Positions 12,116 through 23,241 of a DNA stretch of 64,000 nucleotides are shown here, piece after piece. Positions within the stretch are counted from its first letter, which is position 1. Each line of letters opens with the position of its first letter. Origin of the DNA: Ambrosia x helenae (taxonomy: Eukaryota > Streptophyta > Magnoliopsida > Asterales > Asteraceae); assembly GCA_030844895.1 (NCBI GenBank), contig CM061226.1:104370687-104434686 (forward strand), given 5' to 3'. The position numbers and the translations under genes are program-made. Below the pieces are notes generated by a model. The model was not told where the DNA came from. It saw only the letters and a program-made list of their open reading frames with translations, and did no database searches.

Positions 12116-12469
12116 GAACATTGTTTGATTTTGTCCTTGTCGGGTAACAAGTTGGGAATTCTTGTTCAATTGCATGGATTTCCTATAGTCTAGTAAGGCA
12201 TATTTAACTAACTGAGGCCTTGTACTAACTAATGTGTCTACTGTTAGATTGCATGTCTCGGGATTGTCTCGTTGGAACCATGTATGATCCAATTATGACA
12301 GAATAGATGACATGGAATGCTATGCACAATGTATTCACGTGTAGTTAGATGTACGGATATGACTTGTGATTTCGACGGGTGTCACAATATACATGTTCTT
12401 TACTTTTAAATACAGATTATGAAGTAATCCAATTAATTGATATCAACACCTAATAAGGTTATGTGTAGT
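12116..12469. other. intergenic, no gene seen
   Basis: This is the continuation of the sequence that ends at 3059, resumed after the retrotransposon. It is AT-rich, and I see no gene or bounded repeat. Confidence 0.5.
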
Positions 12470-13072
<603 letters not shown>

Positions 13073-13384
13073 CACTAACAATAATACAACTTAACCAAAC
13101 TATAACTAATATTGTACTAAAATAAAGTACAACAAAAATCCCAAAAAAACAATCCAATCTTTCTTTTAACAACAAAGGTTCGAACACGCACGATCACTAT
13201 TTCGCTCAAAGACCAGATCATGGTGACCCGACCCATCCATTCAGGAAGAAACCCACAACTAAGAAAACCTTCCGGCTCAACCCAAAACAATTTGAGACTT
13301 CAATTCATAACTTCCAATTTGAAAAGTCACGTGGCTATCACTCGATCAGAAAAGCTCGGTGGTATGGAATAAAAATTAATTATT
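13073..13384. other. intergenic, no gene seen
   Basis: AT-rich flank between the foldback element and a SINE-like sequence, with no coding pattern. It may hold distal promoter sequence of the PPR gene. Confidence 0.45.
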
Positions 13385-13605
13385 TTTTTCGAAAGGCCAA
13401 CAAAGTCGGCACGGCTCCCATGGGAATCCCTTTATGACGAATTTAGGATACGCACGGGGCACCTGGTCCTCCAGGTCCACCACCCACCCGAAGGCACGAC
13501 AGTGAACAATCGGAAAAACCTGTATCCTTTAAGACTCGAACTTGTGACAAATAGACCCCAAGTCACCTATCATTAGGCCTCCATACCACTCCACCAGAAG
13601 TCGGG
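13385..13605 (-). mobile_element. tRNA-derived SINE-like element
   Basis: On the minus strand a polymerase III A-box-like TGGTATGGAGGC is followed about 35 bases later by a B-box-like AGTTCGAGTC, the spacing of a tRNA-type internal promoter. The far end runs into an A/T-rich tail near 13366-13390. AAATAAAAA-like words occur on both sides and may be target duplications, but in such AT-rich sequence they are weak evidence. Confidence 0.5.
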
Positions 13606-13863
13606 TGGTTTTGGGGAAAAAAAAATAAAAAGAAAAATCCAATCTTAAATTGACAAAAAGGACCACTCCTCCTCCGCCCAAACCCTACACCAGGGTTTTG
13701 CGGTTTTTTCAACCCATCAAGTCATCAACACCCATCCTTCTCTTCCAAGATCTCGTGGCCTCTTTCCTAACCCACAAAACTCATGGCACCATCACCACCA
13801 CACCACCCCTTTCTTCCCCATCATGACCCATATTAACCCTCTTTCAATCGACCCTTCTTCTTC

Positions 13864-16331
13864 ATGGATTTCAAGAGACTCAAATTACCCAAATTTTCAC
13901 CAATCAAACCAACCCCTTTTCGCTCTACCTCAACCCACTCAACCCCATTACCCTCCCCCAATCAAGATTTACTAAAGTCGCTAACTTTATTATTATCAAA
14001 CCCATTTCTTGATTCCTCCAAATGTAAAAATATTATCCCCCATTTGTCCCCTCACCTCTTTGATGACTTCCTTTTCAACATCAGATGTAATAATAATAAT
14101 AATATTATTATTAAACCCAGAACTGCTTTAAGTTTCTTTTCTTTTGCTTCTAAATCTTGTGGCTTTAAATTCACTCTCAAGAGTTATTGTTCTTTGATTC
14201 ATTTGCTTGTTGTTAACAATCTTGAACCCCCTGCTAGGTTGCTTTTAATCCAGTTGATTGATAATAAGCTTCCTGTGTTAGTTAATAATGATCATGATCC
14301 TAGAAACAAACATATGGAGATTGTTAGTTGTTTTTTGGAGTTTTGTTATGCGTCGGATTCGGTTGTTGGTGTGCGCGTGTTTGATATGTTGATACATGTT
14401 TATTGTACTCAGTTTAAAAGTTTTGGTATTAATCTTGCGGTGGATGTGATTCGGATAATCGCTGGGAAGGAGTTGTTTCCGTCTTTAAGTAGTTGTAATT
14501 TTGTTATGAGTTGTCTTGTGAAGGCGGGACGGTTTAGAGATAGTTATCAGGTGTTTGACGTTTTGCGTAAAGGGGTTCGGCCGGATGTTTATTTGTTTAC
14601 GACTGCGGTTAATGCGCTTTGTAAAGATGGGAAGGTTAATGATGCGATTAGCGTGTTGGCTGAGATGGAAGAGGTTGGTGTTTTGCCGAATGTTGTGACG
14701 TATAATAATGTTATTCATGGTCTTTGTAAGATTCGAGATTTGGATAAAGCTTTTGTCTTTAAAGAGAAAATGATCAAGAAAGATTTGAAGCCTAGTCTTG
14801 TTACGTATAGTGTGCTTATTAACGGTTGTTTGAGAATGGAGAAATACGACGAAGCTGGAAGTGTTTTGAATGAGATGACAGCCAATGGTTTTGACCCAAA
14901 TGAGGTTGTTTATAATACGTTGATCAACGTTACTGTAAGATGGGCGATATGAGGAAAGCGTTGAGTGTTAGGGATGACATGTCATCAAAAGGGTCGAATC
15001 CGAATTCAGTCACGTTTAACACGCTTATTAAGGGTTTCTGCAGGGTTAATCAAATGGATCAGGCTGAAAAGATTCTAGAAGAAATGTTATCACTTGGTTT
15101 AACCGTAAACGCTGGTTCGTTTACTTCTGTTATCCACTGGCTCTGTAAGTGCTCAAAAATTGAGTCAGCGCTTCATTTCGTTGACGAAATGTTGTTAAGA
15201 GACTTAAGACCAAACGATAGTTTACTAACGACGGTTGTTAGTGGGCTTTGTAAGCACGGTAAGCATTCAGAAGCTGTTAATCTTTGGTTTAAGCTACTTG
15301 AAAGACGTATCTCTCCAAATATTGTGACGTCAAACGCGCTTATTCATGGTCTTTGTGAATCTGGGAATGTTGGTGAGGCAATAAAGATTCTTAAAGAAAT
15401 GATACAAAAAGGGTTTCGTTTAGATAGAATTACATACAACACATTGATTTCATGGCATTGTAAAGAGGCAAGATTTGAGGAAGGTTTACGGTTAAGTGAA
15501 GAGATGGTCAAACAAGGGATTTCACCCGATACTTTGACTTACACGTCGCTAATAAAAGGGTTATGCAAAAAGGGTAAGATGGATGAAGCTCTAATGCTTT
15601 TGGATAAGTGTAAGTTTCAAGGTTTAACTCCCGATGCGCACACTTATGGAGTTTTAATCGAAGGGTTTTGTAAGAACGATGAAATCCAAAAGGGAAAGGA
15701 TGTATTTAACGAGCTTGTCGACAAGAATATGGAAGTGGACTCGTTTATCTATAACACGCTTATTAGAGCTTATTCCACACTCGGTGATATGACAGAATCC
15801 GTTAGACTGTTTAATGACATGAATAGTAAAGGTGTTCAACCAACTTCCGAGACGTTTTCTTCTCTAATTCACGGCTACTCAAACAACGGATGTGTTGAAG
15901 ATGCAAAGACTCTTATTGATAAAATGACGGAGGATGGTTTATCACCAAACGTCGTGTGTTACACCGCTTTAATCAAAGGTTATTGTAAGATGGGTCAAAT
16001 GGATAAAGTGGTAATTACATTGCAGGAAATGTCTAAATACGGTATAAACCCTAATAAAATCACGTATACGGTTATGATCGATGGGTATTGCAAAATTGGG
16101 CAAACAGAAGTAGCTGCCAAGATTCTTGATGAGATGGAAAGAAACGGGATTATTCCTGATGTTGTTACATATAACGCATTGGCGAACGGATTTACAAAGG
16201 AAGGGAAGATTGAAAACGCCCTTCAGTTATTTAACGATATGTCTCAAAGAGGTGTGGAATTAGATGAAATAACATACACTAGTTTAGTTCACGGATGGAG
16301 CCGGAAAACAGATGTGAAAAGCGAAGAATGA
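13864..16331 (+). pseudogene. P-class pentatricopeptide repeat protein, At4g19440-like, one frameshift
   Basis: An intronless gene encodes about 820 residues in tandem 35-residue PPR helices (for example VVTYNNVIHGLCK, ITYTVMIDGYCK). PPR proteins bind organellar RNA. The N-terminal part with RTALSFFSFASKS and LLLIQLID and the middle with SFTSVIHWLCK and LLTTVVSGLCKHGKHSEA recall Arabidopsis At4g19440, annotated as a chloroplast protein; this is from memory and not aligned. The first 30 residues are rich in Ser, Thr, Pro, Lys and Arg and poor in acid, consistent with an organelle transit peptide. The frame breaks near 14928-14932: the first frame ends at 14952 and the second is open from before 14940 to the stop at 16329-16331. 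PPR periodicity passes straight through the break, so one base seems missing. It is either a recent pseudogene or a sequence error. Confidence 0.88.
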
Positions 16332-16740
16332 TAAAAGATTTCTCAAGGGTAGGTCCTTAATTTTGTAGATGAGATTTTTAGACTGATATCGCCTTTGTAA
16401 GTTACTTCATAAGTGGATGAAAATATATACACACTTTTTTGGTTAGTTCAAGTTAGTTAGGGAGCTTGTTTCGTGCTGATTACAATGTACTTCTGAAGCG
16501 AAAACATCAAAGACAAAAAAATGTGAAATTGATATTCATTTGGAAATATATGTTTGGCGTTTGTTATAAACAGAGTAAAAAGTTTTTGTGTCTTCACAGG
16601 AAGTAAGACACCTGACCTGTTTTGGCGATGGTAAATGCGCTACGGCTTTGACCATGTTTCTTCGTCTTGGTAAGTCATCTTTAGTACTTTTATGCCATAT
16701 TCCATATTTCCATGTTTAAAATGAAATCTACACTACACGC
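16332..16740 (+). other. downstream region of the PPR gene
   Basis: AT-rich sequence that probably includes the 3' UTR. The left target duplication of the next MITE, ACTACACGC, is at 16732-16740. I see no separate gene. Confidence 0.45.
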
Positions 16741-17157
16741 TTGGTTTTAAAAAGCGCTAGGCGCACAAAAGCGATGAGGTCTAAGTGCATCGTGCGAAGT
16801 GCAAAAAGCGTGGGATTTTCGTACCCGAAGCGCACACTAATTATATAATTTTTTTATGTATCCCATATATATTCCATGAGTTTTTAGCTTCATTTACCCA
16901 AAATATAGCTATAAATAAGGTTGTTATGTGATTTTACCTATATGTACAAGCCAAAAACACCAAGGTACAACATTTTTATGCATAAAAAATACCCTGTGTA
17001 CGTGAGGCGCGCGCCTCAGGTGAAAAGCGACTGAAATTTTGACAAAAAACCGCCTAAGGCGCGCGCCTTTGGGAAAAAGGATAGGCGCAAAGCCGTGAGG
17101 CGCCCTAGGCTGCGCCTTGCGCCAAGGCGCACCTCAGGCGCGCTTTTTAAAACCCAG
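16741..17157. mobile_element. GC-rich MITE with 9-bp target duplication
   Basis: Inverted ends GGTTTTAAAAAGCGC (16743-16757) and GCGCTTTTTAAAACC (17140-17154) are perfect over 15 bp. They are flanked by the 9-bp direct repeat ACTACACGC at 16732-16740 and 17158-17166. The interior is rich in GGCGC words, such as GAGGCGCGCGCCTCAGG near 17002. A 9-bp duplication suits Mutator-type transposition. A decayed relative lies near 34405-34490. Confidence 0.8.
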
Positions 17158-17166
17158 ACTACACGC

Positions 17167-18160
17167 ATACGTGTATCTGCAGATAATGGGAAAGACACAC
17201 ACAAAGGGTAAAAATGTAAAATTACACAAGCTCACAAGCTGTTTTGAATATGTTTTGAGTCGTTATATGTGTGAATAAGAAGCTTTGATTGTGTTTCTTC
17301 TTTGTAAATCTTCAGGGTCCATGATATGTAGCTAAGAGTCAAACAGGACATATACATGGAGAGAGATGCTAGTGCAGGTTGATAATTGATTGATGTAGCA
17401 AAGATTACTCCTTTTTCAGGTAAGAATATGCCACCTGGCATGTTTATACTTTTATACATTTTCTCTTTGATTATTCATTGATCTTGAACAATAAAATTGT
17501 CATCAATCAGGAAGTCTTTGAAGGCACATGTTCAAATTCAAGTATATGCATCCGTGACCTTGAATCATCGTCACAAACTGCGATGAATGTCCTGGTATTA
17601 TTTCACCTGGCGTTTATAAAGCTTAAAATTGCGCATAATTTTGAGTATTATTATTTGCTTGAAGTAGAGATATAGGCTATAGCTTTCAAGCTTCATGTAA
17701 AACTCTTTAAATCCTGAAGGACCATTTATCTTGATGTATGTTAAAGTTTGTTCTGCAAAGCAGTTGGAAAGACATTGTGATAAAATCATACTTGAAATCT
17801 TTGATTTGGGACATTAGACTTCATTGTTAAGATTGTTGGTGTAAAAACATGGTCCGGTTTTGATGGTTTTTAGGACAAACCGTTAGTAACGTTTTTTTAT
17901 TATTGAAATCCCAACCATTTAACGTGACTTAAACTAAGCAGTTACTAACGGTTTGGTTTCACGGTTTGGGCTTTATTGGGCCTGAAGACAAAATGAATAA
18001 AATAAAAAAAAGTTAACCAAACATTGAGGTCTAAACAGAAAGCCAGAAGTCAAAGTTGACTTTTTGTTAGTAGCAAATATCGTTAAAAGAGTTGATCAAC
18101 ATACAGATAGATATTATAACAATTCGTTTTCGCAAACTAAATTGCAATGTTACAGTAACG
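17167..18160. other. intergenic, no gene seen
   Basis: AT-rich sequence. Several short open frames on both strands have no domain, codon pattern or homology that I recognise. Confidence 0.5.
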
Positions 18161-18171
18161 GAGATACCGTT

Positions 18172-18265
18172 TTTTTAACGGCTAATGTTACACTCCCGCT
18201 GTATTTACATCAAATACGCCTTTGCCTGAATTTGAACCTAGGATTTCGCCTCTACCAAGTGGGAT
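18172..18265 (-). mobile_element. SINE-like element, related to 22415-22527
   Basis: Read on the minus strand it has an A-box-like TTGGTAGAGGCG, a B-box-like GGTTCAAATTC, then GTAACATTAGCCGTT and a short A tail. The order matches the copy at 22415-22527, but the gap between the boxes is shorter, so part has probably been lost. GATACC occurs at both ends as a possible short duplication. Confidence 0.5.
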
Positions 18266-18770
18266 ACCCCACATTGGCAGTAAAGGAAATACTTTGGTGA
18301 TCAAAATAACTACTTACTGTTAAGTGAAATACTTGATGAAAATTCGCATATTTGACCACCGCTTAATCAATTAGTGGGAAAAAAAAATCAGATCAGTTAA
18401 GTTTAGATTCGTACAAAATAATAAATCTAGAGCCAAAACATGAAATTGTATGTATACCGAAAGATTTGGATAAGCTCAGATTTGTGGGCCGTTTTTTTTT
18501 TAATTAAAACATAGTTTAAAATTAGTATTAAGCCCCCGCGTAGCGGCGGGGTGTAAATTGTGCCAAGTAGCACCAATGTCACACAATTGTAAGCGATCGC
18601 TAACGTCGGGGAAAAGTCGTAAAAACAAAATAAGTTAAAAAAGGGAAAAAAAAAAAACATCGAACAAAGAGTATATGTAAAATCGTTGAACCATGCACGC
18701 CTGTTGCGGCGTGTCAGTGTGAAGAAATTAGACTGAAACATAAAACATAGAAAAAATAACTAAGGGGCTG
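18266..18770. other. intergenic with GC-hairpin repeat fragment
   Basis: CCCCCGCGTAGCGGCGGGG at 18533-18551 is a strong short hairpin of a type that is widespread in plant repeats and often found near Helitron ends. I see no CTRR end with it, so I leave it unclassified. No gene is visible. Confidence 0.4.
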
Positions 18771-18773
18771 TTT

Positions 18774-19045
18774 GGTAGCCTCTTAATGGGGCTCTTAACC
18801 ATTCAGCGTTGAATGATTCAGCATTCAGTGTGTTTGTTTCAGCTTTTGAATGGAATAGTTAAGTCTGAATCATTAAGATTTGGGATGTTGCTGAACCAAT
18901 AAACACTGAACTAGGCTGAACCTTAATGAGGCTCCCTACCAACGTGAGACAAGAAAACTAACCATTAAGAGGTCCAACTTAATGATTCAACGCTTAACCA
19001 TTCAGACCTCTTAATTATTCAGCACTTAATCAACCAAACAGCCCC
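18774..19045. mobile_element. Tourist-like MITE (PIF/Harbinger), TSD TAA
   Basis: The 272-bp element has perfect 12-bp ends GGGGCTGTTTGG and CCAAACAGCCCC, flanked by TAA at 18771-18773 and 19046-19048. The interior consists of inverted TTAATG/CATTCAG words. Terminal G run, 3-bp TAA duplication and size fit a Tourist-type MITE, mobilised in trans by a PIF/Harbinger transposase. Confidence 0.88.
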
Positions 19046-19048
19046 TAA

Positions 19049-20065
19049 GTTGTGATAGCAATATCGCGGGTTCTGGGTTTCATACACCTTGTGACATCAC
19101 ATTCTAGGGGGGTGACATCACATTCTGAGGTATGTGTCAGCCTCCTATTGTGTATGATGTAGGTTGTATGAATTCTAAATTGACAGTGTATGATTCCTAA
19201 ATACCTATGCTTTATCTAGTTGTACCTTATGTAGTAATACCTTCATTTCCACCTTGCCTAAAACTAGGAAATAGCTAGTGGTAGTTTTATCTTATTCAGT
19301 TATTCCCTTTATGTAATATTTGTAGCTCGTCAATGAAGGTCGGTGAGTTTATGAATACATAATGGATAGATAATCGCTTATCATCATCATTTGATACCAA
19401 TTTGGATTTTTTTTTTATCCTGATTCACATCGCACCTTTAGAATGTTTTGAACAAGTGACAAAGTTGTACAGAGACTTCACTCGAGTAAGGGATGCATAC
19501 GTAGAATTAAAAGTAGGTTGTATGAGTTATCAAGTGTTGATCATTTACAATTTTTTTTTTTTTTTTTTGAAAAAAGGCATGTTCCTTTTATGATACACAC
19601 ATTTTATCACTTTATATTATATTTGTCTATCTCGGAAAGCTCCCGGTAGATAAACTAGTTTGAAATATATTTCATTTAATGACAGTTAATTTAGAGCATG
19701 GACATAAGTCTAAATTGAACCTAGTCTAAAATTGATAAAAGATTATAAAATATTTGGTCTCTAGTTGAGACAGGGCATTGAACCGGATATTAGACTAGTG
19801 TTTCTTCATGCATTAATTACCTACTCAACTGTCACACGTTGAACACACACAAGCTCTTTACAATCATTGGCGGAGCTTGAACGGTTATAGAAAATCAAGT
19901 GAGACGTAGAAAATCTAAGGGCTGAAGATCATTTGTAGCTTCAAGAGGCGACATTCGTGGACACTCAAGGTGCAAGTAGTTAAGTAAGACCCAATGGCAA
20001 ATGATGAGAGTGACATGCCCCAATGGCCCAATACATGGAATGCTAAATAAGGGAATACAACATGA
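19049..20065. other. intergenic, no gene seen
   Basis: AT-rich sequence upstream of the tRNA gene with poly(T) at 19550-19568. No gene or bounded repeat is visible. Confidence 0.5.
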
Positions 20066-20137
20066 GCGTTTGTAGTCCAACGGTTAGGATAATTGCCTTC
20101 CAAGCAATAGACCCGGGTTCGACTCCCGGCAAACGCA
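20066..20137 (+). tRNA. tRNA-Gly (anticodon TCC)
   Basis: This is a 72-nt cloverleaf. The acceptor stem GCGTTTG pairs with CAAACGC and is followed by discriminator A. The anticodon arm is TTGC-CTTCCAA-GCAA with anticodon TCC. The A box is TAGTCCAACGG and the B box GGTTCGACTCC. CCA is not encoded, as in eukaryotic nuclear genes. A short T run follows at about 20142-20146 and can act as the polymerase III terminator. No intron is present. It decodes GGA and probably GGG codons. Confidence 0.95.
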
Positions 20138-20170
20138 TATACTTTTTATTTATGTAATCTTTTTCACTGA

Positions 20171-20471
20171 CTTTTAAATACTGTGTGGGTCAAAGAAAGG
20201 GATGCAGATTTTAAGCATTTATGGTCTAAATCAGACATATAACTTGATGTTTTTTTTCATCCGGAGATCTCTTTAATGAGCGCTATTGATTAACCGCATG
20301 TTAGTTGTTTTTATCATTTACACCAACTTTTAAATACTGTGTGGGTCAAAGAAAGAGATGGCAGATTTTAAGCATTTATGGTCGAAATCAGACATATAAC
20401 TTGATGTTTTTTTTCATCCGGACGATCTCTTTAATGAGCGCCATTGATTAACTGCATGTTAGTTGTTTTTA
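20171..20471. repeat. tandem duplication, about 166-bp period
   Basis: CTTTTAAATACTGTGTGGG starts the first copy at 20171 and the second at 20337. Both run through AAGCATTTATGGTC, CAGACATATAACTTGATG and TTTTTTCATCCGGA to TTAGTTGTTTTTA. There are only a few differences. The duplication begins 34 bp after the tRNA gene and does not include it. Confidence 0.9.
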
Positions 20472-21249
20472 ATGAAATGGGACAACTGACTTTTGTACAA
20501 CGTTTTACTTGAGTAACTGCATGTTAGTACACTCAGCGAAACTTATTGCCACCTTTAATTTGCATAAATTAGTATAGCAACCTTCATCACTATTGAGGGG
20601 ATTAAAAGTTTAAAACTACTCTGGTACGCTTCAATCTTCTTGTATGTTTGTTAGAGGCCATTGGTTATGCATCGGATCCGATAGGTTCAGAAGTAACAGA
20701 AACATGCTACATTACCTAAACACTTAACTAATCTAAAAGTTCAAGTGATTAGATCTGCTTACAATGTGATAGATAATGTTCTTTTTAGTATACAGAGACT
20801 TCACTCAGAAGCCATAATCTCCCTTAGGTACAACAAATAGTTCCTCCAACATCTGTATTCTAAGCTCTTCTCTTTAATGTGTATACATTCTAATGAAAAG
20901 CATCCCCCCCCCCCCCCCCCCCCCCCCCCCGGTTTTGAGTGTTTTGTGTGTGAAGGTTTTATAAAATTTCATTGTGTTAACTATCCTTTTAAAGATTGCG
21001 ACTTTGTTGGATGTTTCTCCAGTGTTCGGTTTTAGCAAATGTTTGCAATCGTAGCGATCTTCGTGAGCAGTTAGCCCATTGGCGGACCTACATAGGGGTT
21101 TACGGATCACCTTCCCCCAAATTCCATCGATGAATTTACATCGAATTACACCGACGTAAATGATTTTTACCCCCATGTTGTAAGTATATTAATATTTTAT
21201 TGTTTTTTTAATTTTGAACCACATATTTATTTTTTTATTAAAATAAGTG
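20472..21249. other. intergenic, includes poly(C) tract
   Basis: An uninterrupted run of 27 C lies at 20904-20930 and is a likely length-variable site. The minus-strand frame with poly-Gly across it is an artefact. No gene is visible. Confidence 0.5.
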
Positions 21250-21261
21250 TGTGGTTATAAA

Positions 21262-21646
21262 CGCCTCACTTACGGTGTGCGCATATAATGTATATATGTG
21301 TGGCAATCGGGGGCAAAAGTAAAGTTGCACTAGTTTTAACGTTATTTTACTAATTTCGTGAAAATAACGTTAAAAACGACGGACGGTTAATCATGCATCA
21401 TGTGGTGGCGTTGATAGCCAAAAGACAAAGGGGTACATGCACCGATCGGGTTTGTCCCGATTGCTAAGTGTTCTGTGCCTTATGTCCAAGGCTTGATACC
21501 AAACCACATCGAGCCGGGGGTCTCACTGGAAGCAGTCTCTCTATTCTTAGGGGTAGAGGTAAGGCTGTATACATCTTACCCTCCTCAGACCCTACCCTAG
21601 CTTTGCTATAGGTGAGATTAACTGAGTATGATGATGATGATGATGA
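21262..21646 (+). mobile_element. short non-LTR retroelement (RTE/Au-SINE type 3' end)
   Basis: A 12-bp target duplication TGTGGTTATAAA lies at 21250-21261 and 21647-21658. The last 180 bp follow a 3' end common in plants: GGGTCTCACTGGAAGCAG, GGGGTAGAGGTAAGGCTG, CATCTTACCCTCCTCAGACC, then a (TGA)n tail instead of poly(A). With about 385 bp it is a 5'-truncated RTE-type LINE or a SINE sharing that tail. The family call is from memory. Confidence 0.75.
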
Positions 21647-22063
21647 TGTGGTTATAAAGTGAGTTCCTATGATTCTCACAACTCAAAGGAGTTCTCAAAT
21701 GATCCCAATCCTATATAAATCTAAAAAAAAAACTTAAGCCCGATTAAACACTAATATGTTTATATATAAGCTTCTAATATAAATATTTAATCTCATGATT
21801 GAGCTAATTATTGTTGTTAGTAAGTCACCTTGATGGTTTTTGTTTAGATATGGACGTGGACATGGACATGGACATGGGCTGATTTACTTTAAATTGAGTG
21901 GGGGAAAGGCCCCCACAAAGTTTGAAGCTAACAGTGTTACCAATTGAAGGGAAAAATAATTGGGCCCTTTGTACTTTTTAGCAGGTCCCCTTGAAGTCCA
22001 TCATCAGATCCCATTAATTATCAATATTAGGTTTTGTTTATTGTTTAGTCGGATGAACATGTG

Positions 22064-22323
22064 AGACTATCCGTCGTTGGCCGCGAGCGAACAAGCGCGA
22101 GCTATAAACTTCACTCTCAAGTAACCTGGTCACTTGATCCCGTTGTAGGTGGAGGTGAGCACCGGCGTGACCAAAGCACCTCTTTCTCCCGTTACCGCGC
22201 GCGACCACAGTCGCATGTGCTCACGCCGGGACTGTTCGTGTGGAGCTGTTGTGGCTGGGGGTGAGCACCGGGATGAAACCTCCCTCGCGCCGAAGCTCGC
22301 TCACGGCCCACAACAGACAGTCT
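22064..22323. mobile_element. GC-rich MITE with about 37-bp imperfect inverted ends
   Basis: The left end (AGACTATCCGTCGTTGGCCG, then CGAGCGAACAAGCG) matches the complement of the right end (CTCGCTCACGGCCCACAACA then GACAGTCT) with several mismatches. A nested inverted pair GTGAGCACCGGCGTGA / GTGCTCACGCCGG lies within. Flanks GAACATGTG and GAAATGCAG could be a decayed 9-bp duplication. Mutator-type origin is a guess. The open frame across it is not a gene. Confidence 0.55.
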
Positions 22324-22414
22324 GAAATGCAGGAAGAACAGCAAGTGAAACGTGTTGGATTAATCTTGAGGTTGGGGTTTTAATTAATGTTATTCTATTT
22401 GGTTAGATTTACTT

Positions 22415-22527
22415 TTTTTTAATGGCTAATGTTACCCTCACAATATTATACACAAAATGCACCATTTCCTAGATTTGAACTTAGAACCTCTCATTTAAAA
22501 GACATAAGCCTCTATCAACGTAGGCTT
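22415..22527 (-). mobile_element. tRNA-derived SINE with 13-bp target duplication
   Basis: GTTAGATTTACTT occurs at 22402-22414 and 22528-22540 as direct flanks. On the minus strand the element has A-box-like TTGATAGAGG, B-box-like AGTTCAAATCT about 31 bases later, then GGTAACATTAGCCATT and a poly(A) tail. This is a canonical short, tRNA-promoter, L1-type-tailed SINE structure. Confidence 0.75.
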
Positions 22528-22540
22528 GTTAGATTTACTT

Positions 22541-23241
22541 AATTTAGGAATTATTATGTTATTATTTTATCAAGTCTTATGATCTAGTTGCAATATGTTT
22601 GTTAACTTGGTGATCAAGTTATGCCTATTATAAGCATAAAATAGTTGTAAGTGTGATTCTCATAAAATTCGGTTGTTTGTTTGTGTTTGTGTTTATGATC
22701 CAATTGTTCCAACAATAAAATCAATTGAACAACAGGTGAAAAACCCATTTTTTTATCGGCAAATTACTTTCATTCAACACCCAAAATATACATTACATTG
22801 TACAAGTAAGACACTAACACAATGTAAAACGTCCGCAAAATCACTTGTAGCTACTACTGTTACAACAAAAATTCCTACCCCATGTCATAAAAAATCACGC
22901 ATCTCTCCCACTCTATAATGCGTTTAGTCGCCCTATGTTTGTACCCTATGAAAACCTTGAGATGCTTTTCTTCAAGGATACCGCCACTTGGATAACCCAT
23001 ATTCATCTTTTTGTGTTATTTCCCTCGTTCATATGGTTGTTCTCCTCACCATTCCTCACGGAAGCTTGGCCTTATGGAACTGGGCTTCTCCTATGTCTAG
23101 TCCACTTTTTAGGAATAGCCTCGATCTTTTGCTCCACTTCCCCCTTGAACAAAAATAACAAACTTCACCATTTTTCTCGATCTTTTGCTCCACTCCCCCT
23201 TGAACCAAAATAATAAACTTCACAATTTTTAGCATTCTCCT
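22541..23241. other. intergenic, no gene seen
   Basis: There are no convincing coding frames. Two near-copies of TCTCGATCTTTTGCTCCACT at about 23118 and 23177 suggest a small local duplication. Confidence 0.4.

Noticed and set aside
18533..18551. CCCCCGCGTAGCGGCGGGG hairpin as a Helitron 3' end
   Set aside because: No CTRR terminus follows and no 5' TC end could be placed.
20874..21176. 100-codon minus-strand frame with a Gly run
   Set aside because: It depends on the 27-C tract and shows no domain; composition is not coding-like.
22061..22264. 67-codon GC-rich open frame
   Set aside because: It lies within the inverted-repeat element at 22064-22323 and shows no homology or codon pattern.
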